DNA of 64,000 bases from Alphaproteobacteria bacterium (lineage in GTDB: Bacteria; Pseudomonadota; Alphaproteobacteria; Micropepsales; Micropepsaceae): NCBI GenBank assembly GCA_017983635.1, contig JAGOBA010000007.1:62001-126000 (forward strand). Reading direction: 5' to 3'. Numbering within the stretch: position 1 is the stretch's first letter; each line of letters opens with the position of its first letter. The notes under the pieces were generated by a model. The model ran no database searches, had not been told where the DNA came from, and was given only the letters and a program-made list of their open reading frames with translations. The translations under genes and the position numbers were made by a program. Positions 25,276-34,365 of the stretch are shown here, piece after piece.

Positions 25276-26184
25276 TTAACGGCTCGGTAACGATTTGAAA
25301 AAGGTCCAGATTTCCGCGGTGGCGCTCACCTCGGCACTGGTGTTGCCGAGCAGCATGTCCGTAATGACATTGTCGCGCGCGCCGGGCCAGGTGTGGCCGC
25401 CGGCCTCAATCACGATCTGCTTCAGCGGCGCCTTGGTACACTCATAGTCGGTGATCACGGCGACCGTCTTGTCATAGCCGACCTTGTCGAGCGTCTTCGG
25501 CTCCTTCGCGCCGGTGCAACCGTTCATGCGTTTGAAGACGGCGATCGTGTCGTCGACGGAGCGCACTGTCCCCAGATCCTTGCGCTGCTTCGTCGCCGCT
25601 ATTGGGCCGCCCGCGAAGGGCATGTACTCGTCGTCCGTGCCGTGGATGAAAAGCGCGGGCATCGCCCCGGCACCGCACTCCCAGTCCGTCGGCAGGTTCG
25701 CAACCACGGGCGCGACGCCCGCGATCGCGCGGTCGAGCTCGCACGCCGCACGCATCGCCATCATGCCGCCGTTCGAAGCGCCGGTCAGAAACACGCGCGA
25801 TGGATCGACGAGGTTCTCGGCCGCAAGTTGGTCGACAATCTGCTGCGTGAACCGGACATCGTCGACGCTGGCCGCCGCGCGCTGATTGATATCGCCGGTG
25901 GAGCGGCCGTCGTTCCAGCTGTTGCCAAGCCCCTGCGGGTAGACGGCGACGAAGCCTTCCTTACTGGCCATTTCGTCGAAGCGCGTGTAACGACGCGCGC
26001 GCGACGCCGACTGCCCGCCGCCGTGATAGACCACGAGAAGCGGCAGCGGCTCCACCACCTTGTCCGGCGCAATCAGCATGTACTCGCGCCGTGTGCCGTC
26101 GACCTCCAGCGCCCGCTCGCGTTCCCCGGCAGAGGCCGCTGTGGTGCAAGCGATCGCGGCGGTGAGGAAAGCGGTGAGACGCAT
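25276..26184 (-). CDS. PHB depolymerase family esterase (LpqC-like), secreted
   Basis: A 302-aa protein with signal peptide MRLTAFLTAAIACTTAASAG. PLLVVYHGGGQSASRARRYT carries the oxyanion region, VFLTGASNGGMMAMRAACEL the Ser elbow (GASNGG), ALFIHGTDDEYMPF the acid, and GGHTWPGA the catalytic His in the motif typical of this family (poly-3-hydroxybutyrate depolymerases and feruloyl/acetyl-xylan esterases). GGAG 7 nt before ATG 26184 decides the start. Probably a periplasmic or secreted esterase; whether the target is polyester or a plant-type ester cannot be told. Confidence 0.85.
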   Translation of the reverse strand: MRLTAFLTAAIACTTAASAGERERALEVDGTRREYMLIAPDKVVEPLPLLVVYHGGGQSASRARRYTRFDEMASKEGFVAVYPQGLGNSWNDGRSTGDINQRAAASVDDVRFTQQIVDQLAAENLVDPSRVFLTGASNGGMMAMRAACELDRAIAGVAPVVANLPTDWECGAGAMPALFIHGTDDEYMPFAGGPIAATKQRKDLGTVRSVDDTIAVFKRMNGCTGAKEPKTLDKVGYDKTVAVITDYECTKAPLKQIVIEAGGHTWPGARDNVITDMLLGNTSAEVSATAEIWTFFKSLPSR

Positions 26185-26267
26185 GGCGGGGCTCCGGGAC
26201 TCATTGAACGAACGCATAGCGCGAATCCGTCGGAGGGTAGCACGCCTGGGAGCGCGGGCTTCCAGGG

Positions 26268-26960
26268 CTAGAACGGCGCGTCCAGCGCCTTGCAGACGAA
26301 TTGCATCAGCGGTTTGGCGGCACGGAACGTGGCCTCGACTTCGTCGAGCAACGCAGGCGACGCCGCCGCCTTCGGCGAGCTTTGGTGCATGGCGAAGAAG
26401 CTCTTGCGCTTGATGTCGCCGATGTAAGGATGCTCGGCATCGAAGCCCTTCGGCGGGCGGGAGAGCGCATCGCCCTCGACGCCGTTGAACGTGGTCTTGA
26501 ACACCTTGTCTTCGACGACCTTCTTCCAGCTCTTGGGCTCGTCTGCGATCGCACGGCGCACTTTGTTCAACGCGGGCGGCTCCGGCATCCAGATGCCGCC
26601 GCCAAAGAACACCTCGTCTGGCGCGAAGTGCATGTAGAAACCGGGCACGTGCGCGTCGCGCCCCAACGCGTGGCGGAAGTGGACGCCGGCGTGCGTCTTG
26701 TACGGGCTCTTGTCCTTGGCAAAGCGAACGTCGCGATAGATGCGGAACATCGAACCGCCATTCGGCCGCGGATCGCAGACAATTTGTTTCGTGATCTTGC
26801 CGACGCGCGGCGCCATCGCCGCAATGAAATCCGAGAGCGGCGCGAGCACCACGTCCTTGTAACGCTGCTTATTCTCCTCAAACCACGGCCGCTCGTTGTT
26901 GGCCGCAAGTTCCTTGAAGAACACGAAGAAGTCCTTGGGCAGGCCTTTGAAGGGGGTCAT
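26268..26960 (-). CDS. DUF2461 (TIGR02453) family protein
   Basis: A 230-aa protein starting MTPFKGLPKDFFVFFKELAA then NNERPWFEENKQRY, the hallmark of DUF2461, with RIYRDVRFAKDKSPYKTHAG and GFYMHFAPDEVFFGGGIWMP following. The family is widespread with no established function. The start at 26960 was chosen because the upstream frame (to 27056) lacks family similarity. No partner suggests a role. Confidence 0.88.
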   Translation of the reverse strand: MTPFKGLPKDFFVFFKELAANNERPWFEENKQRYKDVVLAPLSDFIAAMAPRVGKITKQIVCDPRPNGGSMFRIYRDVRFAKDKSPYKTHAGVHFRHALGRDAHVPGFYMHFAPDEVFFGGGIWMPEPPALNKVRRAIADEPKSWKKVVEDKVFKTTFNGVEGDALSRPPKGFDAEHPYIGDIKRKSFFAMHQSSPKAAASPALLDEVEATFRAAKPLMQFVCKALDAPF

Positions 26961-27255
26961 TGTGTGTTGTCTCGCGCGGTGTCGGTGGCAACAATTTCTC
27001 ACACAATGAAACAATGACACAATGGGTGTGCACTTCGCGTTCCGGGAGGTGATCACCTCTGGCAGAGAAGCCGTTTAGGCTTGGCCCGAACCGGCGGCGC
27101 AGTAGAGGAGCTGCATGTCTCACGCGAAGCCTCGAAGAGGGACGCGAAGCACCCGTCGCGGCTTCGCGCGAGATGTCGGCCGCCGAGCCGCATGTCGTCG
27201 CCCGTTTGGCTGAGCGGCTTGGTGTGCTTCGTGGTTCAATCTTCTTGCCGCGCGC
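26961..27255. other. gene-free stretch between DUF2461 gene and rpsI
   Basis: About 295 nt with no credible gene. It must hold the promoter for the DUF2461 gene (leftward); a run of CACACAATGAAACAATGACA (from about 27000) is the only low-complexity patch. Nothing else recognised. Confidence 0.4.
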
Positions 27256-27291
27256 GCAAAACAAAAGGGCGCCCCTTTCGGAGGCGCCCTT
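27256..27291 (-). terminator. rho-independent terminator of the rplM-rpsI operon
   Basis: On the minus strand AAGGGCGCC pairs with GGCGCCCTT around a 9-nt loop and is followed by TTGTTTTG. Confidence 0.8.
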
Positions 27292-27339
27292 CCCCACCGC
27301 TTCTCTCGCGTGGCGCGGAGAAACTGGTTGCCTTGAGCC

Positions 27340-27831
27340 TTAGCGCTTCGAGAACTGGAAGCTGCGGCGGGCTTTGGCTTTGCCGTATTTCTTGCGTTCG
27401 ACCATGCGGCTGTCGCGGGTCATGAAGCCGCGCGCTTTGAGCAGCGGCTTCAACTCCGGCTCGTAGTTCACCAGCGCGCGGCTGATGCCGTGGCGCACCG
27501 CGCCGGCTTGCCCCGAGAGGCCGCCGCCCTTCACCGTGACGGTCACATCGAACTGCGTTTCGCGGTTCGTAACCACCAGCGGCTGGCGCAAGATCATGCG
27601 CAGCACGGGACGTGCGAAGTAGACCTTCTCTTCCTTGCCGTTGACGGTGACTTTGCCAGAACCCGGCTTCACCCACACGCGGGCGACCGCGTTCTTGCGG
27701 CGGCCGGTCGCGTAGGAGCGGCCCTGCGCGTCGCGCTTCTTCGTGACCTCGGCTTGCGGCTTCGCGTCGGCTGCCGGGCGCTTGATCAGCGTCGACTTCA
27801 CGTCGCTGAATGAACGGACTTCATCGGCCAT
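27340..27831 (-). CDS. rpsI: 30S ribosomal protein S9
   Basis: A 163-aa S9 with an alphaproteobacterial-style N-terminal extension (about 35 residues rich in Lys/Ala) before the conserved core [39 protein letters not shown] and the C-terminus [22 protein letters not shown], whose tail reaches the P-site tRNA, are intact. It follows rplM by 3 nt, the usual operon order, and ends before a clear terminator. Confidence 0.97.
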   Translation of the reverse strand: MADEVRSFSDVKSTLIKRPAADAKPQAEVTKKRDAQGRSYATGRRKNAVARVWVKPGSGKVTVNGKEEKVYFARPVLRMILRQPLVVTNRETQFDVTVTVKGGGLSGQAGAVRHGISRALVNYEPELKPLLKARGFMTRDSRMVERKKYGKAKARRSFQFSKR

Positions 27832-27834
27832 GGG

Positions 27835-28296
27835 TTAGCGCCTCGTGTTCTTCGGATTCATGGATTTGACGTCGAGCGTCTTGGGCTGCTGCGCGGCTTG
27901 CTTGTGCTCTTTGCCGGCATAGACGAAGAGGTTCGACAGTTGCTTGCGGCCGAGCACGCCGCCGGGAAGCATGCGCTCCACGGCCTTCTCGAGCACTTGT
28001 TGCGGGCGCTTGCCGGTGAGGAGCTTGCCCACCACGCGTTCCTTGATGCCGCCGGGGAAGCCGGTGTGATAATGAAAGACCTTGTCCTTCATCTTGTTGC
28101 CGGTCAGCACGACCTTCTCCGCATTGATGACGACGACGTTGTCGCCGCAATCCATGTGGGGCGTATAGCTGGGCTTGTGCTTGCCGCGCAGGCGGGTCGC
28201 GATCACGGAGGCGAGGCGGCCGATCACGAGCCCTTCGGCATCGATCAGCACCCAGTCCTTTTTGATCTCCGACGCCTTGGCCGAATAAGTCGACAT
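27835..28296 (-). CDS. rplM: 50S ribosomal protein L13
   Basis: A 153-aa L13: [40 protein letters not shown] and [19 protein letters not shown] blocks (here [20 protein letters not shown]) are complete. It is the first gene of the rplM-rpsI operon and has a good sigma-70 promoter about 45 nt upstream. In many bacteria L13 represses its own operon by binding the leader; no specific site could be identified here. Confidence 0.97.
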   Translation of the reverse strand: MSTYSAKASEIKKDWVLIDAEGLVIGRLASVIATRLRGKHKPSYTPHMDCGDNVVVINAEKVVLTGNKMKDKVFHYHTGFPGGIKERVVGKLLTGKRPQQVLEKAVERMLPGGVLGRKQLSNLFVYAGKEHKQAAQQPKTLDVKSMNPKNTRR

Positions 28297-28338
28297 GAGG
28301 TTTCCGAGGTTCCTAGAGGTCCAAATTCGAAGGGGCGG

Positions 28339-28367
28339 TGGATACGGGGGGCCTGCACGCTTGTCAA
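28339..28367 (-). promoter_or_regulatory. sigma-70-type promoter of rplM-rpsI
   Basis: On the minus strand TTGACA (28367-28362), 17-nt spacer, TATCCA (28344-28339). The transcript would start about 35 nt before the rplM ATG. Confidence 0.7.
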
Positions 28368-28428
28368 TGCACAGCGCCCGGAATGCGGCGAAAAAGCGCG
28401 AAAAATATGATGTGGTATTATGATACCG

Positions 28429-29502
28429 CTACTTTGGTTCGCTGCACCCGCCCGCATCCGCTTTGCAGTCGACGTCCGTGACGGGCCGGCCCTCCACAAA
28501 ATCAGCCACCCATGTGCGGAGCGGCTCCCCGCCGGTCTGAAGCGAATAGAACTCCGGCTTCCCCAGAACCGTGTGCATTTTCCCCGCTGCGGTGTAACTG
28601 CGGAACGTAGGCGCCGCCACGCGGAGTTCTTCAAGATTCAGGCGAACTCCAGTTTCAACGTCCGGTCCGCCCCCCAACATCTGCAGAAACGCCGCCTGCT
28701 CCCAGTCCAGCGCGTTGTTGTATTGCGCCTGCCGCACCCGCGGGAACGCGCGCGCGTTGGCCTTGAAAAACGCCTCGATGTTGAGCGTCGCCCGGTCCTT
28801 CCGCATCCACGCCGGCGCGGTTTGTCTTGCGCCCCAATCCCTAAACAACGTCAGAACCGCTGGCGTGCGGTAAGCGCCGGCTCCATCCGACAACACCGAC
28901 ACGCGGGCGCGCTTGTAGTTCTGCGCCACAGTCCCCGCAAAGAACGCGGCGCCAATGCCGCCCGCGCTCGACCCGGTCACCAGAACGTTCTTCGGCGTAC
29001 GAAAATTCCGGAAGGTCCAATCCAGCACGGCCTTCGCGTTCACCGCGCCCTTGTGCTCGATCTGAAAACGCCGCCCGCCCACTTTGTAGGACAGTCGGCG
29101 CGCACCCAGATGGACGTCGCCGGTGCAGTAGGTAGCGACCACCATGCTCCAGTCGCGCAGCGGATTGTCGTCGCGCGTCTGATCGAAGATTCCGCCGTAT
29201 CCCGGCTGATTGAACTTCGACGCTACCGTTGGAACGTAGATCGTGTAATCGCGCTTGGCCTCAGGATCGCAGGTTTCCCCCGACCAGCACGCGCCGCCAC
29301 CGTTGAAGTAGATGACAAGCTTGTCCGACGCGCCAGGTCGCGCAAAGAATCGATAGAGTGACCCGTCCGAGCACGTTGTCCGCCCGCCGGGCTCAACCCA
29401 GTTCCAGCTTTGGTAGGTCATGTCTTCGACACGCGGCGCATCACGCGCCCATACAGGCGTCAGAAGAGACAAGCACCCCAGAAACCCGACTATTCGCAGC
29501 AT
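28429..29502 (-). CDS. pectin acetylesterase family protein, secreted
   Basis: A 357-aa protein with signal peptide MLRIVGFLGCLSLLTPVWA. The sequence follows the pectinacetylesterase/NOTUM family: TCSDGSLYRFFARPG, KLVIYFNGGGACWSGETCD (oxyanion region), and NVLVTGSSAGGIGAAFF (Ser elbow GSSAGG), with paired Cys typical of secreted members. Bacterial members deacetylate polysaccharides or other esters. The in-frame reading continues far upstream to 30435 but that part is antisense to the enoyl-CoA hydratase and lacks similarity, so 29502 with the signal peptide is used. Confidence 0.82.
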   Translation of the reverse strand: MLRIVGFLGCLSLLTPVWARDAPRVEDMTYQSWNWVEPGGRTTCSDGSLYRFFARPGASDKLVIYFNGGGACWSGETCDPEAKRDYTIYVPTVASKFNQPGYGGIFDQTRDDNPLRDWSMVVATYCTGDVHLGARRLSYKVGGRRFQIEHKGAVNAKAVLDWTFRNFRTPKNVLVTGSSAGGIGAAFFAGTVAQNYKRARVSVLSDGAGAYRTPAVLTLFRDWGARQTAPAWMRKDRATLNIEAFFKANARAFPRVRQAQYNNALDWEQAAFLQMLGGGPDVETGVRLNLEELRVAAPTFRSYTAAGKMHTVLGKPEFYSLQTGGEPLRTWVADFVEGRPVTDVDCKADAGGCSEPK

Positions 29503-29589
29503 CGAACCGACTCCCTCTGCAACGGCTGAAACTATCTTCCCCAACGAAAGCGGGGAAGGATAAGCTGCGGCCACCGACGCGAGACCGCC

Positions 29590-30396
29590 ATGCCCGACAA
29601 GCCCGCCGACAACGCCCTGCTGTTTACCGCGCGAAACAACGCTGTCCTCACGCTCACCATGAACCGCCCACAACAGCGCAACGCGTTGTCGGAGAGTCTC
29701 ATGGCAGCCTTGCAGGCGGCGTTGGATGCGGCGGGGCATGATCCCACCGTGCGGGTCGTGATCATTGCGGCGGCGGGACCGGCGTTTTCGGCGGGCCACG
29801 ATTTGAAGGAGATGACGCCGCATTGGAACGATGGCGATCGCGGGCGGCAGTATTTTGATAAGCTGCTGAAGCAGTGCGCGCGCCTCATGCAAACGATCGT
29901 GCGGCTGCCGAAACCCGTGATTGCGGAGGTGCAAGGGATTGCGACGGCGGCGGGGTGTCAGCTGGTGGCTAGCTGCGATCTGGCCGTCGCCGCCGACAGC
30001 GCGCGGTTTGCGACGCCGGGGGTGAATATCGGGCTCTTCTGTTCGACACCGATGGTGGCACTGTCGCGCAACGTGGCGCGCAAGGAAGCGATGGAGATGC
30101 TGCTCACCGGGGACATGATACCGGCCGCTCGGGCGCGCGAGATCGGGCTCGTCAACCGCGTCGTGCCGGCGGCGGCGCTGAGTGCCGAGACGATGAAGCT
30201 CGCGCAGCACATCGCGTCGAAGTCCGGCGTCTCGATCCGCATCGGCAAAGAGGCGTTCTATCGCCAGCTCGAACTCGGCCTCTCCGACGCCTACGCGTTT
30301 GCGAGCGAGGTTATGACGCAGAACATGCTCGAAGCCGACGCCGAGGAAGGCATCTGCGCCTTCATCGACAAACGCGAACCGAAGTGGAGGAGCTAA
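29590..30396 (+). CDS. enoyl-CoA hydratase family protein (ECHDC3-like)
   Basis: A 268-aa crotonase-fold enzyme. FSAGHDLKEM supplies one oxyanion NH region, and PKPVIAEVQGIATAAGCQLV with ASCDLAVA is the crotonase signature. The active-site glutamate region is replaced by FCSTPMVALSRNVARKEAME, as in ECHDC3-type proteins, where hydratase activity is doubtful. It ends 1 nt before the P450 gene, so the two form an operon, perhaps acting on the same acyl substrate (inference). Confidence 0.88.
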   Translation: MPDKPADNALLFTARNNAVLTLTMNRPQQRNALSESLMAALQAALDAAGHDPTVRVVIIAAAGPAFSAGHDLKEMTPHWNDGDRGRQYFDKLLKQCARLMQTIVRLPKPVIAEVQGIATAAGCQLVASCDLAVAADSARFATPGVNIGLFCSTPMVALSRNVARKEAMEMLLTGDMIPAARAREIGLVNRVVPAAALSAETMKLAQHIASKSGVSIRIGKEAFYRQLELGLSDAYAFASEVMTQNMLEADAEEGICAFIDKREPKWRS

Positions 30397-30397
30397 T

Positions 30398-31633
30398 ATG
30401 ACCGACAAACCACTTCCCGAAGGCTTCGGCTTCACGCAGATGGACCCCGACTATCACGCGCATCGCGAGGAACGGCTCACGGCGGTCCGCGAACAGTGCC
30501 CGGTGAAGCGCGACGCAATGTTCGGTGCGTTCATCGTCTCGCGCTACGACGATGCGCGCGGCGTACTGACGGACCGGACGATGTGGCGCACCGCCGCGCG
30601 GTCCGAAGAAGAAGCGGCGATCCTCAGGCTCCGCGAAATCAACGAACCGCCCGAGCTGCGCCAAGAGGGCGGCATCCGCAACATCATCTTCCTCGAGGGC
30701 GAGGAACACGCGCGCGTGCGCTCGCCGCTGCAGAAGGCGCTCTATGCCCGCGTCGCGAAATGCAAAGGTGACGTCGAAAACATCGTTGCAAGCATCCTCG
30801 ACGACCTGGCCACGCGCCAAGGCCCGGTCGATCTGATGGAAGAGCTTTGCATGCCGGTGCCGGTAAAGGTCATCGCGCGCGTCCTTGGCCTCGATGAGAG
30901 CCGCTTCCATCAGTTCCGCGAGTGGTCCGAGGGTCTCATCCTAAGCCTCAAGGCAATCCGCACCCTGGAGGAGACCGCGAGCTATGTCAAAGGCGCGCTC
31001 GCACTGCGCGCCTTCTTCGACGAAGAAGTCGCCTTACGCCGCAAGACGAAGCACGACGACCTCATCAACGACATTCTCGAAGCGCAAGATCACGGCACGC
31101 AACTCAGCGACCTCGAAATCCGCGACAACCTGATCGGCTTTCTCGTGGCCGGCAACCTCACGACGACGGATCTCATCGGCAACGGAATCTACAACTTGCT
31201 GAAGCACCCCGATCAGCTCGCCAAGCTCAAGGCCGATCCGAAGCTCATGAACCCGGCGATCGAAGAGATCCTGCGCTACGAAAGCCCGGTCGACATCACG
31301 GTTCGCGTCGCGTCACGCGAGATGGAGCCGCAAGGCTGTCCGATCAGACCGCACCAAGCCATCATCACGTGGCTCCCCGCCGCGAACCGCGACCCGCGCG
31401 CCTATGCGAACGCCGACATGTTCGATATCGCGCGCGAAGCAAAGCCCCATGTCGCCTTCGGCGGCGGCGCCCATATCTGCATCGGCGCCCCACTCGCCCG
31501 GCTTGAGGCCCAAGTCGTGTTCCAGATGCTGTTCGAGCGCTTCCCGAAGATCCGCCTTGTGGCAGAGACGGCGACATGGAAACCGACAGTGTTCTTCCAC
31601 GGCCTACAGCATCTGCGCGTGCACTTGACATAG
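30398..31633 (+). CDS. cytochrome P450
   Basis: A 411-aa soluble bacterial P450. The heme loop VAFGGGAHICIGAPLARLEA places the thiolate at Cys361; the ExxR pair is in EEILRYESP; the ANRDP block is present. In helix I the usual acid-Thr pair (AG-x-E/D-T-T) reads AGNLTTTD, so the acid is a Leu. This is unusual and may change proton delivery to oxygen. Cotranscribed with the enoyl-CoA hydratase gene just upstream (1-nt gap), which hints at a fatty acyl or terpenoid-like acid substrate. No ferredoxin gene is adjacent. Confidence 0.93.
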   Translation: MTDKPLPEGFGFTQMDPDYHAHREERLTAVREQCPVKRDAMFGAFIVSRYDDARGVLTDRTMWRTAARSEEEAAILRLREINEPPELRQEGGIRNIIFLEGEEHARVRSPLQKALYARVAKCKGDVENIVASILDDLATRQGPVDLMEELCMPVPVKVIARVLGLDESRFHQFREWSEGLILSLKAIRTLEETASYVKGALALRAFFDEEVALRRKTKHDDLINDILEAQDHGTQLSDLEIRDNLIGFLVAGNLTTTDLIGNGIYNLLKHPDQLAKLKADPKLMNPAIEEILRYESPVDITVRVASREMEPQGCPIRPHQAIITWLPAANRDPRAYANADMFDIAREAKPHVAFGGGAHICIGAPLARLEAQVVFQMLFERFPKIRLVAETATWKPTVFFHGLQHLRVHLT

Positions 31634-31667
31634 GCGGCGGGCACGGCACCCCGGACCGCAATCGCCC

Positions 31668-32966
31668 TCACTCCGGCGTGACGGTAAGCGTGTAGTCGCC
31701 GCCGTCCGAGGCGAAGTGGTCGCCGATGCGAACGTAGACGGGACCCTTCGGGGTCTTGATCGAATAGCTCAGATCGCCGCCGGCGGTGGCATTGTGCGAG
31801 CTGCCGATCTCGGTCTTGCCCGCGTCGTAGACCACAAGACGCGGATGAAGCGTCGCCGAGGCATTGGCGATCGTCAACGTCAGCGTGCGCTCGCCGCTTG
31901 CGCCGGCGATCGAAAACACATCGATGTCGTGTCGATCCATAATCCCGGCTTTGACAGGCGCCCCCTCCGAAATGCGGCGCGCGGAAAGAATGTCGTCGTT
32001 CGGTTCGTGCACGTCGTAGGCTTTCTTCGGCACAATGCGCAGCGCATAGACCCCTCCGTTCGCCGCAAAATGGCTGCTCACGCGCACGCTGAATTTCGCC
32101 GACGGCGGCGCCACGAAGTCGTAGCTCACATCGCCGCCGGACGTCCCGTTCGATGTCGAACCGATCGACGCCTTCGTCGCATCGAACAATTCGAGTTGCG
32201 GATCGAGCGTTGTCGACAGGTTCTGCAGCTCGATATGCATCCAATCGCGATACGTGGCTGGCGTCGTAAACGTGTACACGTCGGCATCGGTTTTCGTTTC
32301 GATCGCCGCCTTCACTTGTTTGGACACGTCGACGAGGTTGGCGTTGAGGCCGTCGTCGTTCGGTTCGCGCTCCGCCGCGTCGACGGTCAAATGGACCGAG
32401 GGCGCGGCTTGCAACGTCTTGAGTTGCTGCTCGGCAGCGACCTTGACCACATGCTGATTGAAATCCTGCGAGACCGCGCGCGCGGCCTCCACCGCAGCGG
32501 CGAGTTGCGGCGGTGCCGGTGCGGCAGAGGCGCTGCCCGCGGCCGGCGCCAGCGCCGCTTTCACCATCGCCACGACGTCGTCGATCCGCGCATCGTAGCT
32601 GCGCGCCTTCGACTTGCACGAAAGAAATTGCTCCGGATCGATGCGGCCCGCATCAAGCACCGTGCAACAGGTCTTGAGGTCGAGCGCCGTCATCTGCGCG
32701 CGCTCGCTCAGATCGGCGACCTTTTCCCGACCGAGCTTCAACTCCCCCTCCGCCTTAAGGAACTTGATCTTCGTCGAGAGTCCGACAGTCGTTTGCTGAA
32801 AGATGCTCTCGCACGGGGACACTTTGCCCTTCGCCAGATCGTAGCCGAAATAGAGCACCGCCATGAACGAAAGCGCGACCGTGACGCCGGTCAGGGGCAA
32901 AAACAATTTCCAAAGCCGCTTAACGGTCGTCTTAGCGGCGTCGCGCTCGGTGGAACCCTGTAACAT
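31668..32966 (-). CDS. membrane-anchored protein with two PPC-like domains
   Basis: A 432-aa protein with one N-terminal transmembrane helix (WKLFLPLTGVTVALSFMAVL, residues about 18-37), a Cys-containing helical region (CESIF, CCTVL, SCKSK) and an Ala/Pro linker, then two tandem bacterial pre-peptidase C-terminal-type beta domains. Each begins with an EPNDD motif (REPNDDGLNANLVDVSKQVK; HEPNDDILSARRISEGAPVK) and includes a GG-D-x-SY repeat. PPC domains are secreted carbohydrate- or protein-binding modules; here they would face the periplasm. No catalytic domain seen. Confidence 0.75.
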   Translation of the reverse strand: MLQGSTERDAAKTTVKRLWKLFLPLTGVTVALSFMAVLYFGYDLAKGKVSPCESIFQQTTVGLSTKIKFLKAEGELKLGREKVADLSERAQMTALDLKTCCTVLDAGRIDPEQFLSCKSKARSYDARIDDVVAMVKAALAPAAGSASAAPAPPQLAAAVEAARAVSQDFNQHVVKVAAEQQLKTLQAAPSVHLTVDAAEREPNDDGLNANLVDVSKQVKAAIETKTDADVYTFTTPATYRDWMHIELQNLSTTLDPQLELFDATKASIGSTSNGTSGGDVSYDFVAPPSAKFSVRVSSHFAANGGVYALRIVPKKAYDVHEPNDDILSARRISEGAPVKAGIMDRHDIDVFSIAGASGERTLTLTIANASATLHPRLVVYDAGKTEIGSSHNATAGGDLSYSIKTPKGPVYVRIGDHFASDGGDYTLTVTPE

Positions 32967-33057
32967 GGCACCTCCTCGACCGCCCAGTGGCTTGGGCGAT
33001 TCGCGCTGCTATCTTAGCGCGCGCGACCGGCGCAGCTCGCCGCCACAGCAAGTCGAA

Positions 33058-33309
33058 ATGCCCACCGTCTGGGAGGCGACGGCGGCGAAAGTCCGCGATA
33101 TCCACCGTCACAATGGCGTACGCCTGCCCGGGGCACGGATGGAAAGAGACGACATTTCCGTTTCCGCCCTGGCGAAGGAACTGCAAACGAGCCGGAACCG
33201 AGTCAATCGCATTTTGGACCCGCTAGATCACAGCATAACACTCGCCACGCTGGAGCGCGCCGCCGCTGCGGTGGGATGCAAGGTCAAGCTCGAACTCGTC
33301 AAGACTTAG
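33058..33309 (+). CDS. small XRE-type HTH protein
   Basis: An 83-aa protein whose second half, ISVSALAKELQTSRNRVNRI then LDPLDHSITLATLERAAAAV, is an XRE-type helix-turn-helix close to the antitoxin HigA/MqsA-like DNA-binding domain. ATG 33058 was chosen; the open frame reaches back to 32863 but overlaps the divergent PPC gene start. No toxin gene is adjacent, so it is either an orphan antitoxin or a small regulator, possibly of the divergent gene. Confidence 0.65.
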   Translation: MPTVWEATAAKVRDIHRHNGVRLPGARMERDDISVSALAKELQTSRNRVNRILDPLDHSITLATLERAAAAVGCKVKLELVKT

Positions 33310-33349
33310 CTTAGCTCGAGCCTCAGCCTGTCACGAGTGGATTTCTCGC

Positions 33350-34174
33350 TTACCGCCCCACCGACACGCGCAGATACGTCGCCGGTATGCTCGTTGTCGC
33401 TTTGCTCGGGCTCTTGTTTTGGGTTTCGAACAAGACCTCGAGATCGTTCTTCAGGTCGGCGGCGCGGCCGGTTTTTTCAGCGGCCTCGAAAGCGTTCATC
33501 GTGGGGCCGTAGTAGCGGCGGAACACGTCGACAAACGCGGACGGCGTTCCGGGGAAGTTGAACGTGTAGGTTTCCTTGGCAAAGGCAATCTTGTCTTTGG
33601 CAATCCCCGCAGCCGCGAAACGTTCGATGACGTTGGCCTCCACACCCCAGGTCATCGGGCTGATGAAGCCTTCCGGCGGCGGCGGCGTGTAAGCGGCAGA
33701 GGTCTTCAAGACTTGCGCGACCAAGGTCGGATCGTTCGGAATCCAGTTGCCCATCACGATGCGCCCACCCGGCTTCGTCACGCGCACCATCTCTTTGGCC
33801 ACGTCAAAGGGCCTCGGCGCGAACATCGCACCGAAGATCGTGACCACGCGGTCGAACGTGGCATCTTTCAGATCGCGCAGGTCCGACGCATCGCCCTCTT
33901 GAAAGCGCAGGTTCGAAAGACCGAGTTCCTTCGCGCGCGCGTTGCCGGCCTCGACAAGATTGCGCGCGATATCGACGCCCAAGACGTCGGCGCCGCGCTT
34001 GGCCGCCGGCACAGCCGTCGTGCCGTCGCCACAGCCGAGGTCGAGCAGCTTTTCACCCTTCTTGAGGCCGAGCGTTTCGACCAGCGCCTCGCCGCTCTCG
34101 CGCATGTTCGCCGCGAGACGGGTGAAGTCGCCCTTTTCCCAAAGCGCTTTATTCGGATTGGTCGGGGTTGTCAT
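33350..34174 (-). CDS. class I SAM-dependent methyltransferase
   Basis: A 274-aa cytosolic methyltransferase. LLDLGCGDGTTAVPAAKRGA is motif I, VLGVDIARNLVEAGNARAKE the ribose-binding acid, and VRVTKPGGRIVMGNWIPN the KPGG turn region of the ubiquinone/menaquinone-type (UbiE-like) subgroup. The C-terminal half may bind a hydrophobic substrate. No neighbour explains the target. Confidence 0.87.
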   Translation of the reverse strand: MTTPTNPNKALWEKGDFTRLAANMRESGEALVETLGLKKGEKLLDLGCGDGTTAVPAAKRGADVLGVDIARNLVEAGNARAKELGLSNLRFQEGDASDLRDLKDATFDRVVTIFGAMFAPRPFDVAKEMVRVTKPGGRIVMGNWIPNDPTLVAQVLKTSAAYTPPPPEGFISPMTWGVEANVIERFAAAGIAKDKIAFAKETYTFNFPGTPSAFVDVFRRYYGPTMNAFEAAEKTGRAADLKNDLEVLFETQNKSPSKATTSIPATYLRVSVGR

Positions 34175-34315
34175 CGTCGCCTCTTCCGGTTGTTCGCGGC
34201 TTATGCCTTAAGGCGCGTTGCGTTCGACCATAATGGCCCAGCCGCCGGATGTCTTGTCCGGAACGCCGGGAGGCTATTTGTTTAACGGGATAGGTATCGC
34301 GGTGTGCTTCGGAGC

Positions 34316-34351
34316 AAAGGGCCGGCTTCTTACCCAAGTCGCCGGCCTTTG
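34316..34351 (-). terminator. possible terminator hairpin downstream of exported methyltransferase
   Basis: CAAAGGGCCGGC faces GCCGGCCTTTG with a 13-nt loop between the two methyltransferase genes. The T-run is short, so this is a weak call. Confidence 0.4.
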
Positions 34352-34365
34352 CGTCGCTCCGTCCT

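Noticed and set aside
28429..30435. A 668-codon minus-strand frame covering both the pectin-acetylesterase-like gene and the region antisense to the enoyl-CoA hydratase
   Set aside because: Only the part from 29502 down has a signal peptide and family motifs; the rest is low-complexity antisense coding and the + strand there encodes a clear crotonase.
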